The notes beneath the pieces were generated by a model, which was given only the letters and a program-made list of their open reading frames with translations, did not search any database and was not told where the DNA came from. A program made the translations under genes and the position numbers. A stretch of DNA of 53,746 bases, from NCBI GenBank assembly GCA_021325295.1, contig JAJPHM010000009.1, positions 1 through 53,746 of the forward strand, read 5' to 3'. This document shows positions 42,999 through 51,212 of the stretch, piece by piece (position 1 is the first letter of the stretch; each line of letters begins with the position of its first letter). The DNA comes from Nitrososphaeraceae archaeon (GTDB lineage Archaea; Thermoproteota; Nitrososphaeria; Nitrososphaerales; Nitrososphaeraceae).

Positions 42999-44272
42999 TG
43001 CTTGATCCAAAGCTGCTCAAAGAAAGCCCCGATACCATAAGGGAAATGCTTCAGAAAAGAAAGGCCGACTTTCCACTCGACGAGCTTGTCTCACTCGATA
43101 GGCGACGGCGCGAGTTAATTGTAGAGACGCAGAAGGTAAAACATGACAAGAACACCATTACAAACACCATAGCCTTGCTCAAGAAAGCGGGCAGGAGCGC
43201 GGAAGGCGAGCTCCAGAAAATGAAAGAGGTCTCGAAGTGCATAGAAGAGCTGCAGCAGGAGCAGAATCAGGTGGAGGCAAAATTCCATGACTTGGCCATG
43301 CTTGCTCCAAATCTTTTGGACGAATCCGTTCCTATAGGAAATGACGAGAAAGACAACAAGATCATCAGAGAATTTGGAACAATCACAAAGCCCGCGTTCA
43401 CCCCAAAGGATCATGTGGACATCGCTACAGTGCTGGATCTGGTGGACATTGAGCGGGCCGCAAAAATCTCCGGCTCGCGATTTTACTTTCTGAAAAACAA
43501 GCTTGTAATGCTCAACCAAGCGCTGATACACTTTGCCTTAGACTTTCTTTCACAAAAAGGCTACACCCCCTTACAACCACCTTTCATGATAAGAAAAGAG
43601 GCCATGGAAGGTGCAGTAATCATGGGTGACTTTGCAGATGTTATCTATAAGGTAGAGGGAGAAGACCTTTACATGATCGGCACGTCTGAGCATGCGCTGG
43701 CAGCAATGCACAAAGACGAGATTCTGGATGGCAAAACTCTACCCATAAGGTATGCTGGCTTTAGCCCTTGCTTTAGAAAAGAAGCAGGAGCTCACGGCAA
43801 GGACATGAAGGGGATATTCAGAGTCCACCAGTTTGAAAAGGTCGAGCAGTTTGTTTTCTCTCGTCCGGAAGATTCAAGGCAGGAGCATGAAAGGATGATA
43901 GAGAATTCAGAATCATTTTTCCAGAGCCTCGGCATTCCACATAGAGTTGTTCTGCTCTGTTCTGCAGATACAGGCAAGGTCTCGGCCAAGACATACGACA
44001 TTGAAGCATGGATGGCAGGTCAGGGCGCATACAGGGAAGTCGTATCATGCTCCAACTGCCTTGACTACCAAGCTCGCAGGTTATCTATAAGGTTCAGAGA
44101 CAAAACAAACGAAGAAACCAGACTTGTACATACGCTGAACGGAACTCTGGTTGCAACTGAAAGGACGATGGTTGCAATACTTGAAAACTACCAGACGGCA
44201 AATGGTACAGTGGAGATCCCTCAGGTCCTTCAAAAGTACATGGGGGACCAAAAAGAGATATCGCTGCAATGA
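42998..44272 (+). CDS. serS: seryl-tRNA synthetase
   Basis: 424 residues, class II synthetase of the common (non-methanogen) type. N-terminal antiparallel coiled coil (about residues 28-100) that grips tRNA-Ser, then class II motif 2 FRKEAGAHGKDMKGIFRVHQF (residues 258-278, shortened here to its core RVHQFEKVEQF) and motif 3 LNGTLVATERTMVAILEN (about 376-393). GTG start overlapping the last base of pcc1. All catalytic motifs intact. Confidence 0.97.
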   Translation: MLDPKLLKESPDTIREMLQKRKADFPLDELVSLDRRRRELIVETQKVKHDKNTITNTIALLKKAGRSAEGELQKMKEVSKCIEELQQEQNQVEAKFHDLAMLAPNLLDESVPIGNDEKDNKIIREFGTITKPAFTPKDHVDIATVLDLVDIERAAKISGSRFYFLKNKLVMLNQALIHFALDFLSQKGYTPLQPPFMIRKEAMEGAVIMGDFADVIYKVEGEDLYMIGTSEHALAAMHKDEILDGKTLPIRYAGFSPCFRKEAGAHGKDMKGIFRVHQFEKVEQFVFSRPEDSRQEHERMIENSESFFQSLGIPHRVVLLCSADTGKVSAKTYDIEAWMAGQGAYREVVSCSNCLDYQARRLSIRFRDKTNEETRLVHTLNGTLVATERTMVAILENYQTANGTVEIPQVLQKYMGDQKEISLQ

Positions 44273-44316
44273 CTCGGCGCACAATATATATTCTGGGCGA
44301 TTGAGTTTGACTGCTG

Positions 44317-44985
44317 ATGGTTAAAGGAGCCAAGAAAGGTGGACGGGTCCGCGACAAGTGGCGTGACAAGCAATGGATTATCGTAAACGCACCGTCTGCT
44401 TTTGGAGGAGGAGCGCTAAATTACATTCCTATTACTGATCCGGTTCAAGCCCAAGGCAGGGTCATAGAAAATACGATGTATGACATCATGAAACAGGATC
44501 CGACCCAGCATCAGACCAAAGTGTTTGTCCAGATTGATAAAATCAATGACGGGGTAGCAAGCACCATATTCAAAGGCCATGAATATGCAAAAGAATTCCT
44601 GCGAAGCCTCATACGGAGAGGTAGCTCAATGATAACATTCATGCATGATTATACAACCATGGATGGCTACACTTTCAGGGTTGCTGTAGTCGCATTCAGT
44701 CAGAGGAGGCTCAATTCGTCAAAAAAACATGACATCAGAATGATATCTCACAGGATTCTTTCATCCAAGATCCCCAAGCTGACAGTCGACCAGTTTGTCC
44801 AGGAAGCAACAATGGGCAAGATGAGTGCAGACATCCTCGTAGAGGCCAAGAAAGTGGCATCAATTAGGCATATCGGGATCAAGAAAACAAAGCTGATTTC
44901 GACAAAGGAATCAAGGGCCATCGAAGATGCCAAGACTGTCGAGGTGGCAGGAAGCGAAACGCAGGCTCCGGCTCCAGCAGTCTGA
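44317..44985 (+). CDS. rps3ae: 30S ribosomal protein S3Ae (eS1)
   Basis: 222 residues. DKWRDKQWIIVNAPSAFG at residues 14-31 and the R-R-G-S-S-M-I segment (about residue 104) are S3Ae signatures; it sits at the mRNA exit region of the archaeal small subunit. The Ala/Glu-rich last 15 residues are a flexible tail. ATG start, preceded by a TATA-like AATATATATT about 30 nt upstream, so it can have its own promoter inside the operon. Confidence 0.96.
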   Translation: MVKGAKKGGRVRDKWRDKQWIIVNAPSAFGGGALNYIPITDPVQAQGRVIENTMYDIMKQDPTQHQTKVFVQIDKINDGVASTIFKGHEYAKEFLRSLIRRGSSMITFMHDYTTMDGYTFRVAVVAFSQRRLNSSKKHDIRMISHRILSSKIPKLTVDQFVQEATMGKMSADILVEAKKVASIRHIGIKKTKLISTKESRAIEDAKTVEVAGSETQAPAPAV

Positions 44986-45065
44986 GCCCCAGCCTGTTCT
45001 TTAGCATCAAGATAGTTGATAGATAGGTAGATACCTGGCTGCACAGTATTGATTGATCTACAAAA

Positions 45066-45509
45066 ATGGCAGAAGCCGCGAAATTCTCCAGCGCAGACAT
45101 TAGCTTTCTGGTACATGCCACCGAAGACAAGGACAGGGTATCGCAGGCAGTATCTGAGTCTCTAGGGGTTGCAGCTGAGAGGTTTTCCTTCTCCGAATCC
45201 GAGGGGCACTTTGGGAACAAGATTCTGCTTGCTTTTGCAACTATAGAGGCAAATTCTGCCACAACCCTCGTTAGCAGGATTGTCTCGTCCCTTACCACAT
45301 CTGATAAAGATACCCTTGCTCGCAAACTTGACCAGTATACAGATGAAAAAGGTAACCTGTACATTCGCTTGGATAAACAAAAGGTCATGCGCCGCAAAAT
45401 CTCGCTCTCTGAATCAGATTCAATAAGGGTAAGGTTCAGGCCGATACGCAGGTACAGACCAGGCAGCAATGTCCAAACTTACAGGGGGCTACTATCTTTT
45501 ACAGAATAG
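45066..45509 (+). CDS. PF01877-type RNA-binding protein
   Basis: 147 residues. The ribosomal-L5-like fold has ISFLVHATEDKDRVSQAVSE at residues 11-30 and a VRFRPIRRY stretch near residue 122; this small family is annotated as RNA-binding in archaea. It commonly precedes the RNase P p30 gene, as here (29-nt gap). The acidic N-terminal half and positive C-terminal half suggest RNA contacts by the latter. ATG start. Confidence 0.8.
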   Translation: MAEAAKFSSADISFLVHATEDKDRVSQAVSESLGVAAERFSFSESEGHFGNKILLAFATIEANSATTLVSRIVSSLTTSDKDTLARKLDQYTDEKGNLYIRLDKQKVMRRKISLSESDSIRVRFRPIRRYRPGSNVQTYRGLLSFTE

Positions 45510-45538
45510 ACCTCTGCATAAAGGGAGATGCTCATAAT

Positions 45539-46039
45539 ATGGCCAAGCTGGCTCGCACGATAGGAATCAGCAGGATTGGAGCGGAGTTTGGCGATAGCAC
45601 TCAAGCCAATATAATATACAGAGTCACCACCAGACCCGAAGGGGCAACGAAGTATCCGTACTTGGTAGTTTCGCATCTGGATAAGGGCGGAAATTTTGGG
45701 GCAGACCTTGTTCAGGTCAGAGACCCAAGGTTTAGAGATAGACAGCTTAGAAAAAAGGCAAGGAGCGGTCTTGGAATTGAAGTTTCTACTTACCCATTGC
45801 GTAAGATGAATAGCTATGCTGTAGCCAAGTGGTTCAGCGATGTGAAAGAGTTGTATTCGTTCTGCAAATCTTCAGGATGTCAGCTTGTACTTGTCAGCGA
45901 AGCCACTTCAATTTATGAAATGATCTCAGGCGCATGCTTTGATTCTATCCTCAAAAACTGCAGCATAGATCCCAAGCGATACTGGCAAGAATTACAGAGT
46001 TGGCTTGACCTTAAATTGCAAAACAGGGTGTATCTCTGA
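45539..46039 (+). CDS. rnp3: RNase P protein component 3 (Rpp30), short form
   Basis: 166 residues. C-terminal segments LVLVSEATSIYEMISGACFD and ILKNCSIDPKRYW match the end of the Rpp30 TIM barrel (S-x-A-x-S-x-Y-E-M-R). Subunit of archaeal RNase P, which matures tRNA 5' ends. Usual length is 200-230 residues; this frame is shorter at the N-terminus, and I find no upstream start in the 29 nt after the preceding gene. Supported by its position directly before the Pop5 gene. Confidence 0.75.
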   Translation: MAKLARTIGISRIGAEFGDSTQANIIYRVTTRPEGATKYPYLVVSHLDKGGNFGADLVQVRDPRFRDRQLRKKARSGLGIEVSTYPLRKMNSYAVAKWFSDVKELYSFCKSSGCQLVLVSEATSIYEMISGACFDSILKNCSIDPKRYWQELQSWLDLKLQNRVYL

Positions 46040-46339
46040 TTGTTAAACAGAAGAGACAAGCGAAGGTATCTTGCCATAATTAGCAATTCACAACCTGAAA
46101 TGGCGCTCAATGCTTTGACGAAGCGAAACTCGGAGCTCTTTGGACACGTTGCAGCTCAAAAAGCTTCAATAAAGTTGGTACGTACAGTTGGTGCTGTTAC
46201 CATAATTCGCTGCAGCCTGTCGCGCATAGATGATATATTGGCGAGCATAGCCTTGACCGACCCAGCAATGGTAACGCTTGATATATCGGGCAGTATCAAG
46301 AGGCTTGCCAAGCGTGTAGAAGGATTTTCTGCCAATTAG
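46040..46339 (+). CDS. rnp2: RNase P protein component 2 (Pop5)
   Basis: 99 residues beginning NRRDKRRYLAIIS, the Pop5 signature (R-R-Y-x-x), followed by an RNP-like fold with GAVTIIRCSLSRIDDILASI in the C-terminal half. It pairs with Rpp30 in the RNase P holoenzyme. TTG start immediately after the rnp3 stop codon (no gap), so translational coupling is strong. Last gene of the operon. Confidence 0.85.
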   Translation: MLNRRDKRRYLAIISNSQPEMALNALTKRNSELFGHVAAQKASIKLVRTVGAVTIIRCSLSRIDDILASIALTDPAMVTLDISGSIKRLAKRVEGFSAN

Positions 46340-46629
46340 ACATTTTAAGTCAAGTAGACATTCTTTGCTTGCGATTCTGTTGTTTGCTTTCTGCCAATCC
46401 TTTTAGGTAGGCCGCCATTCATTTAATCGAGGAAGGTAAATTCTCCTGATTTCTAGAAATGGTAGATCTAGAAGTCGTCTCGTAAATCGCATTGTAAGGC
46501 AATAGATCTATGGCCATTCGTAAGGTCAAGCATGTTCCGATGCTGCAATGGATTTTTTCTGCATCCTGACTATTTATGAGACAAGTTCTAGTAATCAAAG
46601 AATAGATTTGGATCTAATTAATTAATCAA
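46340..46629. other. 290-nt intergenic stretch
   Basis: No gene is supported. A short frame reading MAIRKVKHVPMLQW at about 46510 may be a fragment or chance. There is an AT-rich tract with a TTAATTAATTAATCAATTAG-like run at about 46611-46630 just past the end of the minus-strand zinc protein, consistent with its terminator region. Confidence 0.35.
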
Positions 46630-46842
46630 TTAGTTACGAGTCATTCGCTCTGCGGCGCATCCATGCTCTTGAAAACAAACAGGGCAAAAGAATGAGCCGC
46701 ATATACATCGATTCAGATTTGGATTAGGTAAACAGCACACGTAGCATAAAGCTGGCATAGGCATTGCAATGGTATGTGATATATCTTCATCTTGTTCTTC
46801 AACTTGCTGAATATGTTGATCATTCAATTTAGGGCTGCTCAT
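46630..46842 (-). CDS. small cysteine-rich zinc-binding protein
   Basis: 70 residues with seven cysteines and one histidine in the second half: CYVC, C, C-x-C, CPVC and EHGC arranged as CYVCCLPNPNLNRCICG and then FFCPVCFQEHGC. This resembles HIT-type or B-box zinc fingers that mediate protein-protein contacts. The first 30 residues are acidic and disordered. ATG start, with a GATTTATAGC TATA-like box about 38 nt upstream. No family assigned with certainty. Confidence 0.65.
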   Translation of the reverse strand: MSSPKLNDQHIQQVEEQDEDISHTIAMPMPALCYVCCLPNPNLNRCICGSFFCPVCFQEHGCAAERMTRN

Positions 46843-46984
46843 ATTCTGTTATAGTACGAATACAGCAAACATAATGATGCTATAAATCTAGTGTGAAAAG
46901 CGTGAAAAGAGATCGACAAAGTATTAGAATCAAAGCACTCCAATTATTATAAAAGCACACGTATCAGTCCAGGAAAGGGATAAT

Positions 46985-47550
46985 TTATCGTCCTAGTGCA
47001 AGGTTTGCCATTATAAAAATTAGAGCAACCTGAAAAATTCCTTGGCTTCCAGAGATTTTTACATTTCTCATTCCCTATCTGATAATTCTATCTCTGTCCG
47101 GGTCCCTTTTTCTTACTTCGAGATATACCTTAAGTTCGGTAGGCAGAATCATTCCAAAACCCTGTACTGACAGGATAACCACGATTACAACAGCTGCTAT
47201 GATAAATGGGGATGAAAAACTAAGTATTCCCATTCTTTGGGCCATATTAATCCCAGAAGTGATTGCGGCAGTAGCCAAAGCGAGCATTAGGAACAACATT
47301 ACTGGAACTAGCTTCTTGAGAACATGGGTACGTGAATCAGGTTCAAGTCCCCTGAGAACTCTGCTCATGACTATGCCCATAAAGAGGTCAATGCCGGTCC
47401 ATGTTCCACCTGTCAGAACATGGACGTAATCCAAAGCCAAGATATTTCCGAAAGCGCTGTAGCGAGACCAATGAGAGGAACTGCCAGCGTTATTATGGAA
47501 TATGGCGATACAATTCTATTGCTATCAGTAGAAGTTCTATTCTCAGGCAA
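46985..47550 (-). pseudogene. membrane-protein gene broken by a frameshift and an in-frame TAG
   Basis: The gene starts at TTG 47550 (MPENRTSTDSNRIVSPYSII), placed by a GTTTATTTAAGG TATA box 30 nt upstream. It reads LAVPLIGLATALS to about 47464, where a 1-nt deletion shifts the frame; it resumes as FGNILALDYVHVLTGGTWTG and continues through membrane helices. A TAG at 47075-47077 interrupts it, after which the same frame continues GMRNVKISGSQGIFQVALIF and ends naturally at TAA 46985. Total length is one base short of 189 codons, as expected for a single deletion. About five spans; conserved His/Asp in ALDYVHVLTGGTW recalls copper- or haem-linked membrane proteins. Family name unknown. Confidence 0.75.
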
Positions 47551-47573
47551 TTATTTAGACTAACACTTTCGAC

Positions 47574-47584
47574 CTTAAATAAAC
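47574..47584 (-). promoter_or_regulatory. TATA box of the broken membrane-protein gene
   Basis: Minus-strand GTTTATTTAAG centred about 30 nt before TTG 47550; it supports the reconstructed start. Confidence 0.45.
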
Positions 47585-47780
47585 TCAGTACTGCATGATA
47601 TACAAAAGCCTCATAGAGACATTTCTAGTATTTTAGCATCAACCTTGAATCCAAATGGTTGTATCTGAATTGAAAACATTGGCTAATAATTCAGCATATC
47701 ATTTGACATCGTAAGTAGCCTTTTCATCTATCCGATTTATAGGCATGGTTTTTTCTTGCATTTTTCCTTCTTTCATAACT

Positions 47781-47853
47781 AGATAGCATAACAAGACTCA
47801 GAATATAGTAAGATAGCAAGTATCTTCAATTGATAAATAAAGATCTGCTATCT
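47781..47853 (+). promoter_or_regulatory. AGATAGCA repeat cluster at the cupredoxin promoter
   Basis: AGATAGCA occurs at 47781-47788 and 47811-47818 and its reverse complement TGCTATCT at 47846-47853. A TATA-like TTGATAAATAA (47829-47839) lies between them and 25-30 nt before the ATG at 47862. One site upstream and one downstream of the TATA box is a typical repressor layout. The regulator is unknown. The remaining intergenic sequence (47585-47780) shows nothing else. Confidence 0.4.
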
Positions 47854-47861
47854 TGGTTGCG

Positions 47862-48407
47862 ATGGTAAAAAAGAACTTTGGCAGTTCATCCAAGATAAGG
47901 ACTATGATGATAGCAGCTACAATAGCTGGAGTATTGATCTCGATAGCATTTTTGACAATACCACATTCAAGCGCAGGAACTGCTCTTGCAATTCCCTGAC
48001 CTACCAAAAACGGAACGCTTGCATTTGGCAGCAACATGACCATGCAATCTGAAAATACTACGGGCACTGCTGGCGTGACTAGTACTACTGCATCCGGCAA
48101 CAAGACATTTTATATATTCAGCTCAGAAGTTGATGTAGGAAACTTTACAGTTGGAATACCAAATGATGTCTATTCTCTGCCTATTATGGTCGTAAACAAA
48201 GGTGATAACGTCACTGTACACTTCAACGTAGACAAAGGAGGCTCACCACACACATTCATAATAGATGCACCCTACAATATCAACAAAGACATCAAACCTG
48301 GTCAGAATGCAACTGCAACGTTTACAGCAGACCAGCCAGGAATATTCTGGTATTATTGCAAATACCATGAACCGGCAATGAAAGGACAGCTAGTTGTGAT
48401 GCCATAA
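47862..48407 (+). pseudogene. cupredoxin gene with an in-frame TGA after the signal peptide
   Basis: ATG 47862 opens a basic start and hydrophobic signal/anchor (MIAATIAGVLISIAFLTIP, residues 16-34), reaching TGA at codon 46 (47997-47999). The same frame continues without a shift as PTKNGTLAFGSN into a Thr/Ser linker and a blue-copper domain with ligands His (GSPHTFII), Cys-x2-His-x4-Met (CKYHEPAM) and a typical GIFWYYC strand. Such domains shuttle electrons outside the cell membrane in ammonia-oxidising archaea. Without readthrough, only the domain from ATG 48030 or 48036 could be made, without export. It could be a pseudogene, a sequencing error, or recoding; the promoter looks intact. Confidence 0.75.
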
Positions 48408-48858
48408 GCAAGCATTTCTTTTATTTTTAATATACTGTAGCTTGCTATTACTCAAATCTAGTCGAAAGCATCGCTAGCCTGCAGACGCATGGCGTAGACC
48501 ATCTTTACGTACAGAAGTTGCCAGCGTAGAAGGACGGTTAGACCTTGCATGGATTTTCGACCTTTGATAATCATTTTGGATTTGTCATGGACTGCAAAAT
48601 TGTTTTGTGTAGCACATGCTTGTATAGCAGACAAGTTACTTTCTGGGTGGTCACCAACGCTTTTAGGTTGGTTCTCCGTTTCAGACCGTTGGGGATGAGG
48701 TAAGTTCGCTGCTCCAGGCTGAGTTAAAAGCGATGAAGATCTCGCGACGAACCGACCCAAATTCATATCTATTACCAGAAATGTTTATCACCAATGGATC
48801 CTTAACTCATTCAGATAGAACAGGAACGAAAACTGAAATCTAGTAGTGAAGTGATTGG
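48408..48858. other. 451-nt interval with a possible remnant
   Basis: A 102-codon minus-strand frame (48458-48766) starts MNLGRFVARSS and reads on as a polar, Gln/Ser-rich sequence without a domain. It may be the tail of a decayed IS605-type TnpB or simply an open frame; no zinc ribbon or catalytic motif is present upstream. No promoter or RNA gene recognised. Confidence 0.3.
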
Positions 48859-49740
48859 ATGGAAATAATCTACGACTACCCTCTGTATAGGCCGCCATCA
48901 GAAGCCAATTCAATGATCTTTCAGGTGACCCTTGGCTGCTCATTTAACAAATGCTCTTTTTGCAACATGTACAGGACGAAGGAGTATTCAGAGAGGCCAT
49001 GGGATGAAATAAAGGCAGAGATTGACATGGCAGCGCGCTACTATCCGCAAACTACGAGGATATTCCTCGCTGATGGCGATGCATTGAACCTTCCCACAGA
49101 GAAGATGATCCAGATTTTGAAATATCTCTATGCAAACTTCCAACACATCGAAAGAATCTCCTGCTATGCGATGCCAAAGAACCTGCTGCAAAAAAAAGAT
49201 GACGAGCTGGAGGCGCTCCAAAAAGCAGGTCTTAACATGTTTTACGTTGGAATCGAGAGCGGTAATGATACTGTCCTAAAAAAAGTCACCAAAGGAGCAA
49301 CCTACAGCAGTATAGTTCGCGCCTGCCTGAAGGCAAAGCGCCACCGCTATACACTTTCATGCATGATTATTCTTGGCTTAGGCGGCAAGACATACACAAC
49401 CGAGCATGCCAGAGATACGGCCCGAGTGCTGAGCGAAGTTGCACCTGACTATGTCGGTGCCCTCACTTTGCAGCTTGAAGATGGAATTTACGAGGAGTTT
49501 ATGAGCAAATTCGGAGAGCCATTCATTGCCCTAGAAGATATGGATATTCTAGACGAGCTTCGGAGACTTGTCCAGGACTTCAATCCTGCTACTCCTGTAA
49601 TATTTCGGGCAAATCATGCATCCAACGTCTACTCACTTGGAGGCACCATGCCCCAAGACAAAGAGAGGCTGCTTGCCACCATTGAAAGCCTCAAATCGCA
49701 CCCAGAACTGCTCAAGCCAAAGTTTCTCCGGCGATTCTGA
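48859..49740 (+). CDS. radical SAM protein
   Basis: 293 residues. The iron-sulfur motif is CSFNKCSFC (about residues 27-35), i.e. C-x4-C-x2-C, rather than the canonical C-x3-C-x2-C, followed by the aromatic NMY; this spacing occurs in a group of uncharacterised archaeal/bacterial radical SAM proteins. FYVGIESGND (about residues 127-136) is the SAM ribose/GGE-type motif. No auxiliary cluster domain. Reaction unknown. ATG start; located upstream of the DUF47 gene on the same strand with 118 nt between. Confidence 0.87.
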   Translation: MEIIYDYPLYRPPSEANSMIFQVTLGCSFNKCSFCNMYRTKEYSERPWDEIKAEIDMAARYYPQTTRIFLADGDALNLPTEKMIQILKYLYANFQHIERISCYAMPKNLLQKKDDELEALQKAGLNMFYVGIESGNDTVLKKVTKGATYSSIVRACLKAKRHRYTLSCMIILGLGGKTYTTEHARDTARVLSEVAPDYVGALTLQLEDGIYEEFMSKFGEPFIALEDMDILDELRRLVQDFNPATPVIFRANHASNVYSLGGTMPQDKERLLATIESLKSHPELLKPKFLRRF

Positions 49741-49858
49741 CAGAATTCAGAATTAATTGTTAACTGCACTCGCATATCCTCTCAAATCTTTGAGACAGAA
49801 ATTTGGTTTTATATTTATCAAAAGAATTATTAGCCTGCCTGAGCTCACTTCAACCAAA

Positions 49859-50512
49859 ATGTACAGTGGGGAGCTGGAGGTTCAGGCCAAGCGAAAGGCG
49901 CTTGCCATTTTGCAAGATGAAATTACTAAAATATTAAACTCTGCAAGGGATTTGTCTGGCTTGGTAAATTCTGCTATCAATGGGCAAGAGAAAGACGTCC
50001 AAGCAAGCCTTGAGCGCATGAGGAACACAGAGGAAGAGGTCGAGAACCTTAGAAGAAAGATAACAAGAGAAGTTGCCGAGATTGGAAGCCTCATGACAAA
50101 CAGAGAAGACATTCTTAGAACCGCCTACATCATGGATGACATTGCAGGATACATCGGTGGAATCGCATTCAGGCTTGCAAACATGAAGATGGCGAGCCTG
50201 AAGAAAGCCAAGTTTGACGAAGACTTGAAACAGCTTGTCGGAATGGTAGTTGATGTGATATTCAAAATAAATGAAATGGGACGCGCTCTGAGCATCAACC
50301 CTGCAAATGCAATAGATATGGCCCAAGAGGTCCAGAAACTAGAGATGCAGGTTGACGCAAAATACAGAGCCGTGATAATCAAAGCCCTCAACGAAATTAA
50401 TGTGACAAAGGACCTTTTGCTTCTGAAAGATGCCGTGGAAGGGATAGAAGGCATGGTGGACAAGTGCCAAGAAGCATCCGATTCGTTTACCATTTTGGCT
50501 CTGAGCATGTAA
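49859..50512 (+). CDS. DUF47/PhoU-like protein
   Basis: About 217 residues from ATG 49859; the longer frame from 49757 adds a non-conserved segment crossing a TTTTATATTTATC promoter. All-helical with the PhoU-like E-x-x-x-D patterns (AYIMDDIAGYIGGIAFRL near residue 92). Related proteins pair with PiT-type phosphate transporters and regulate phosphate uptake; no transporter is visible nearby, so the link is inferred. It is followed 11 nt later by endA. Confidence 0.85.
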   Translation: MYSGELEVQAKRKALAILQDEITKILNSARDLSGLVNSAINGQEKDVQASLERMRNTEEEVENLRRKITREVAEIGSLMTNREDILRTAYIMDDIAGYIGGIAFRLANMKMASLKKAKFDEDLKQLVGMVVDVIFKINEMGRALSINPANAIDMAQEVQKLEMQVDAKYRAVIIKALNEINVTKDLLLLKDAVEGIEGMVDKCQEASDSFTILALSM

Positions 50513-50523
50513 GAGAAAATAAA

Positions 50524-51087
50524 ATGGCAGAAGCTGGCAGTTCCATCACTGGAATACTTGTTGAAAACAGAATATTTATCCAATCTTTGACTGATTCCCG
50601 ACTGCTCTTTGGCAGTGGCTATTATGGCAAACCTATGGGCATACCAAAGCCAAAGGGGCTTGACTTTGAATCCCCTCTGGTGCTTGACCTTATTGAAGGA
50701 TATTATCTAGTTCAGAAGGGAAAGCTCAAGCTGGTGCAACCCGATAGTAGTCCTGTTTCACTCAAGGTCATCAAGGCTGTCTGCGAGAAACAATATGCAG
50801 ATTTTGAATCCAAATACCTTGTTTTCCAGAACCTGCGCGATAAGGGATATGTAGTATCTCCAGGAATAAAATTTGGATGTGATTTTGCGGTATATGAACA
50901 GGGCCCCGGCATAGACCACGCTCCATATCTAGTTCAGGTTCTCAGACAATCAGACGAGATGACTGCAACGAACATCGTTCTTGCTGGCAGGCTTGCAACT
51001 ACCGTAAAAAAGCAGTTTATTATTGCCATTCCAAAGGTCAGAGAGAAGAGAGTTGACTACGTAGGTTTTGACTGGTGGAGAGCATGA
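50524..51087 (+). CDS. endA: tRNA-splicing endonuclease
   Basis: 187 residues from ATG 50524 (MAEAGSSITGILV). The catalytic triad segments are GIKFGCDFAVYE with Tyr replaced by Phe at the usual Y position (Tyr follows in AVYEQ), DHAPYLVQVL with His, and a KKQFIIAI strand with Lys, near residues 135-180. Removes introns from pre-tRNA (and pre-rRNA) at bulge-helix-bulge sites. Co-directional with the DUF47 gene; the longer frame from 50464 lies within that gene and is rejected. Weak hairpin downstream (CAACCT 51098-51103 / AGGTTG 51130-51135). Confidence 0.9.
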   Translation: MAEAGSSITGILVENRIFIQSLTDSRLLFGSGYYGKPMGIPKPKGLDFESPLVLDLIEGYYLVQKGKLKLVQPDSSPVSLKVIKAVCEKQYADFESKYLVFQNLRDKGYVVSPGIKFGCDFAVYEQGPGIDHAPYLVQVLRQSDEMTATNIVLAGRLATTVKKQFIIAIPKVREKRVDYVGFDWWRA

Positions 51088-51212
51088 TATCACAAACCAA
51101 CCTGAAAGAGACAGCAGTTTGAAAAAAGTAGGTTGTTATTGTTTATAGTGCATGTCTGTCGTTGCCCATTATCTTGGCTAGTCATCATGTTGGCTGACAA
51201 ATAACTTTTGTA

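Noticed and set aside
47798-48103. 101-codon minus-strand frame
   Set aside because: Antisense to the cupredoxin signal peptide region, which has clear coding features in the plus direction.
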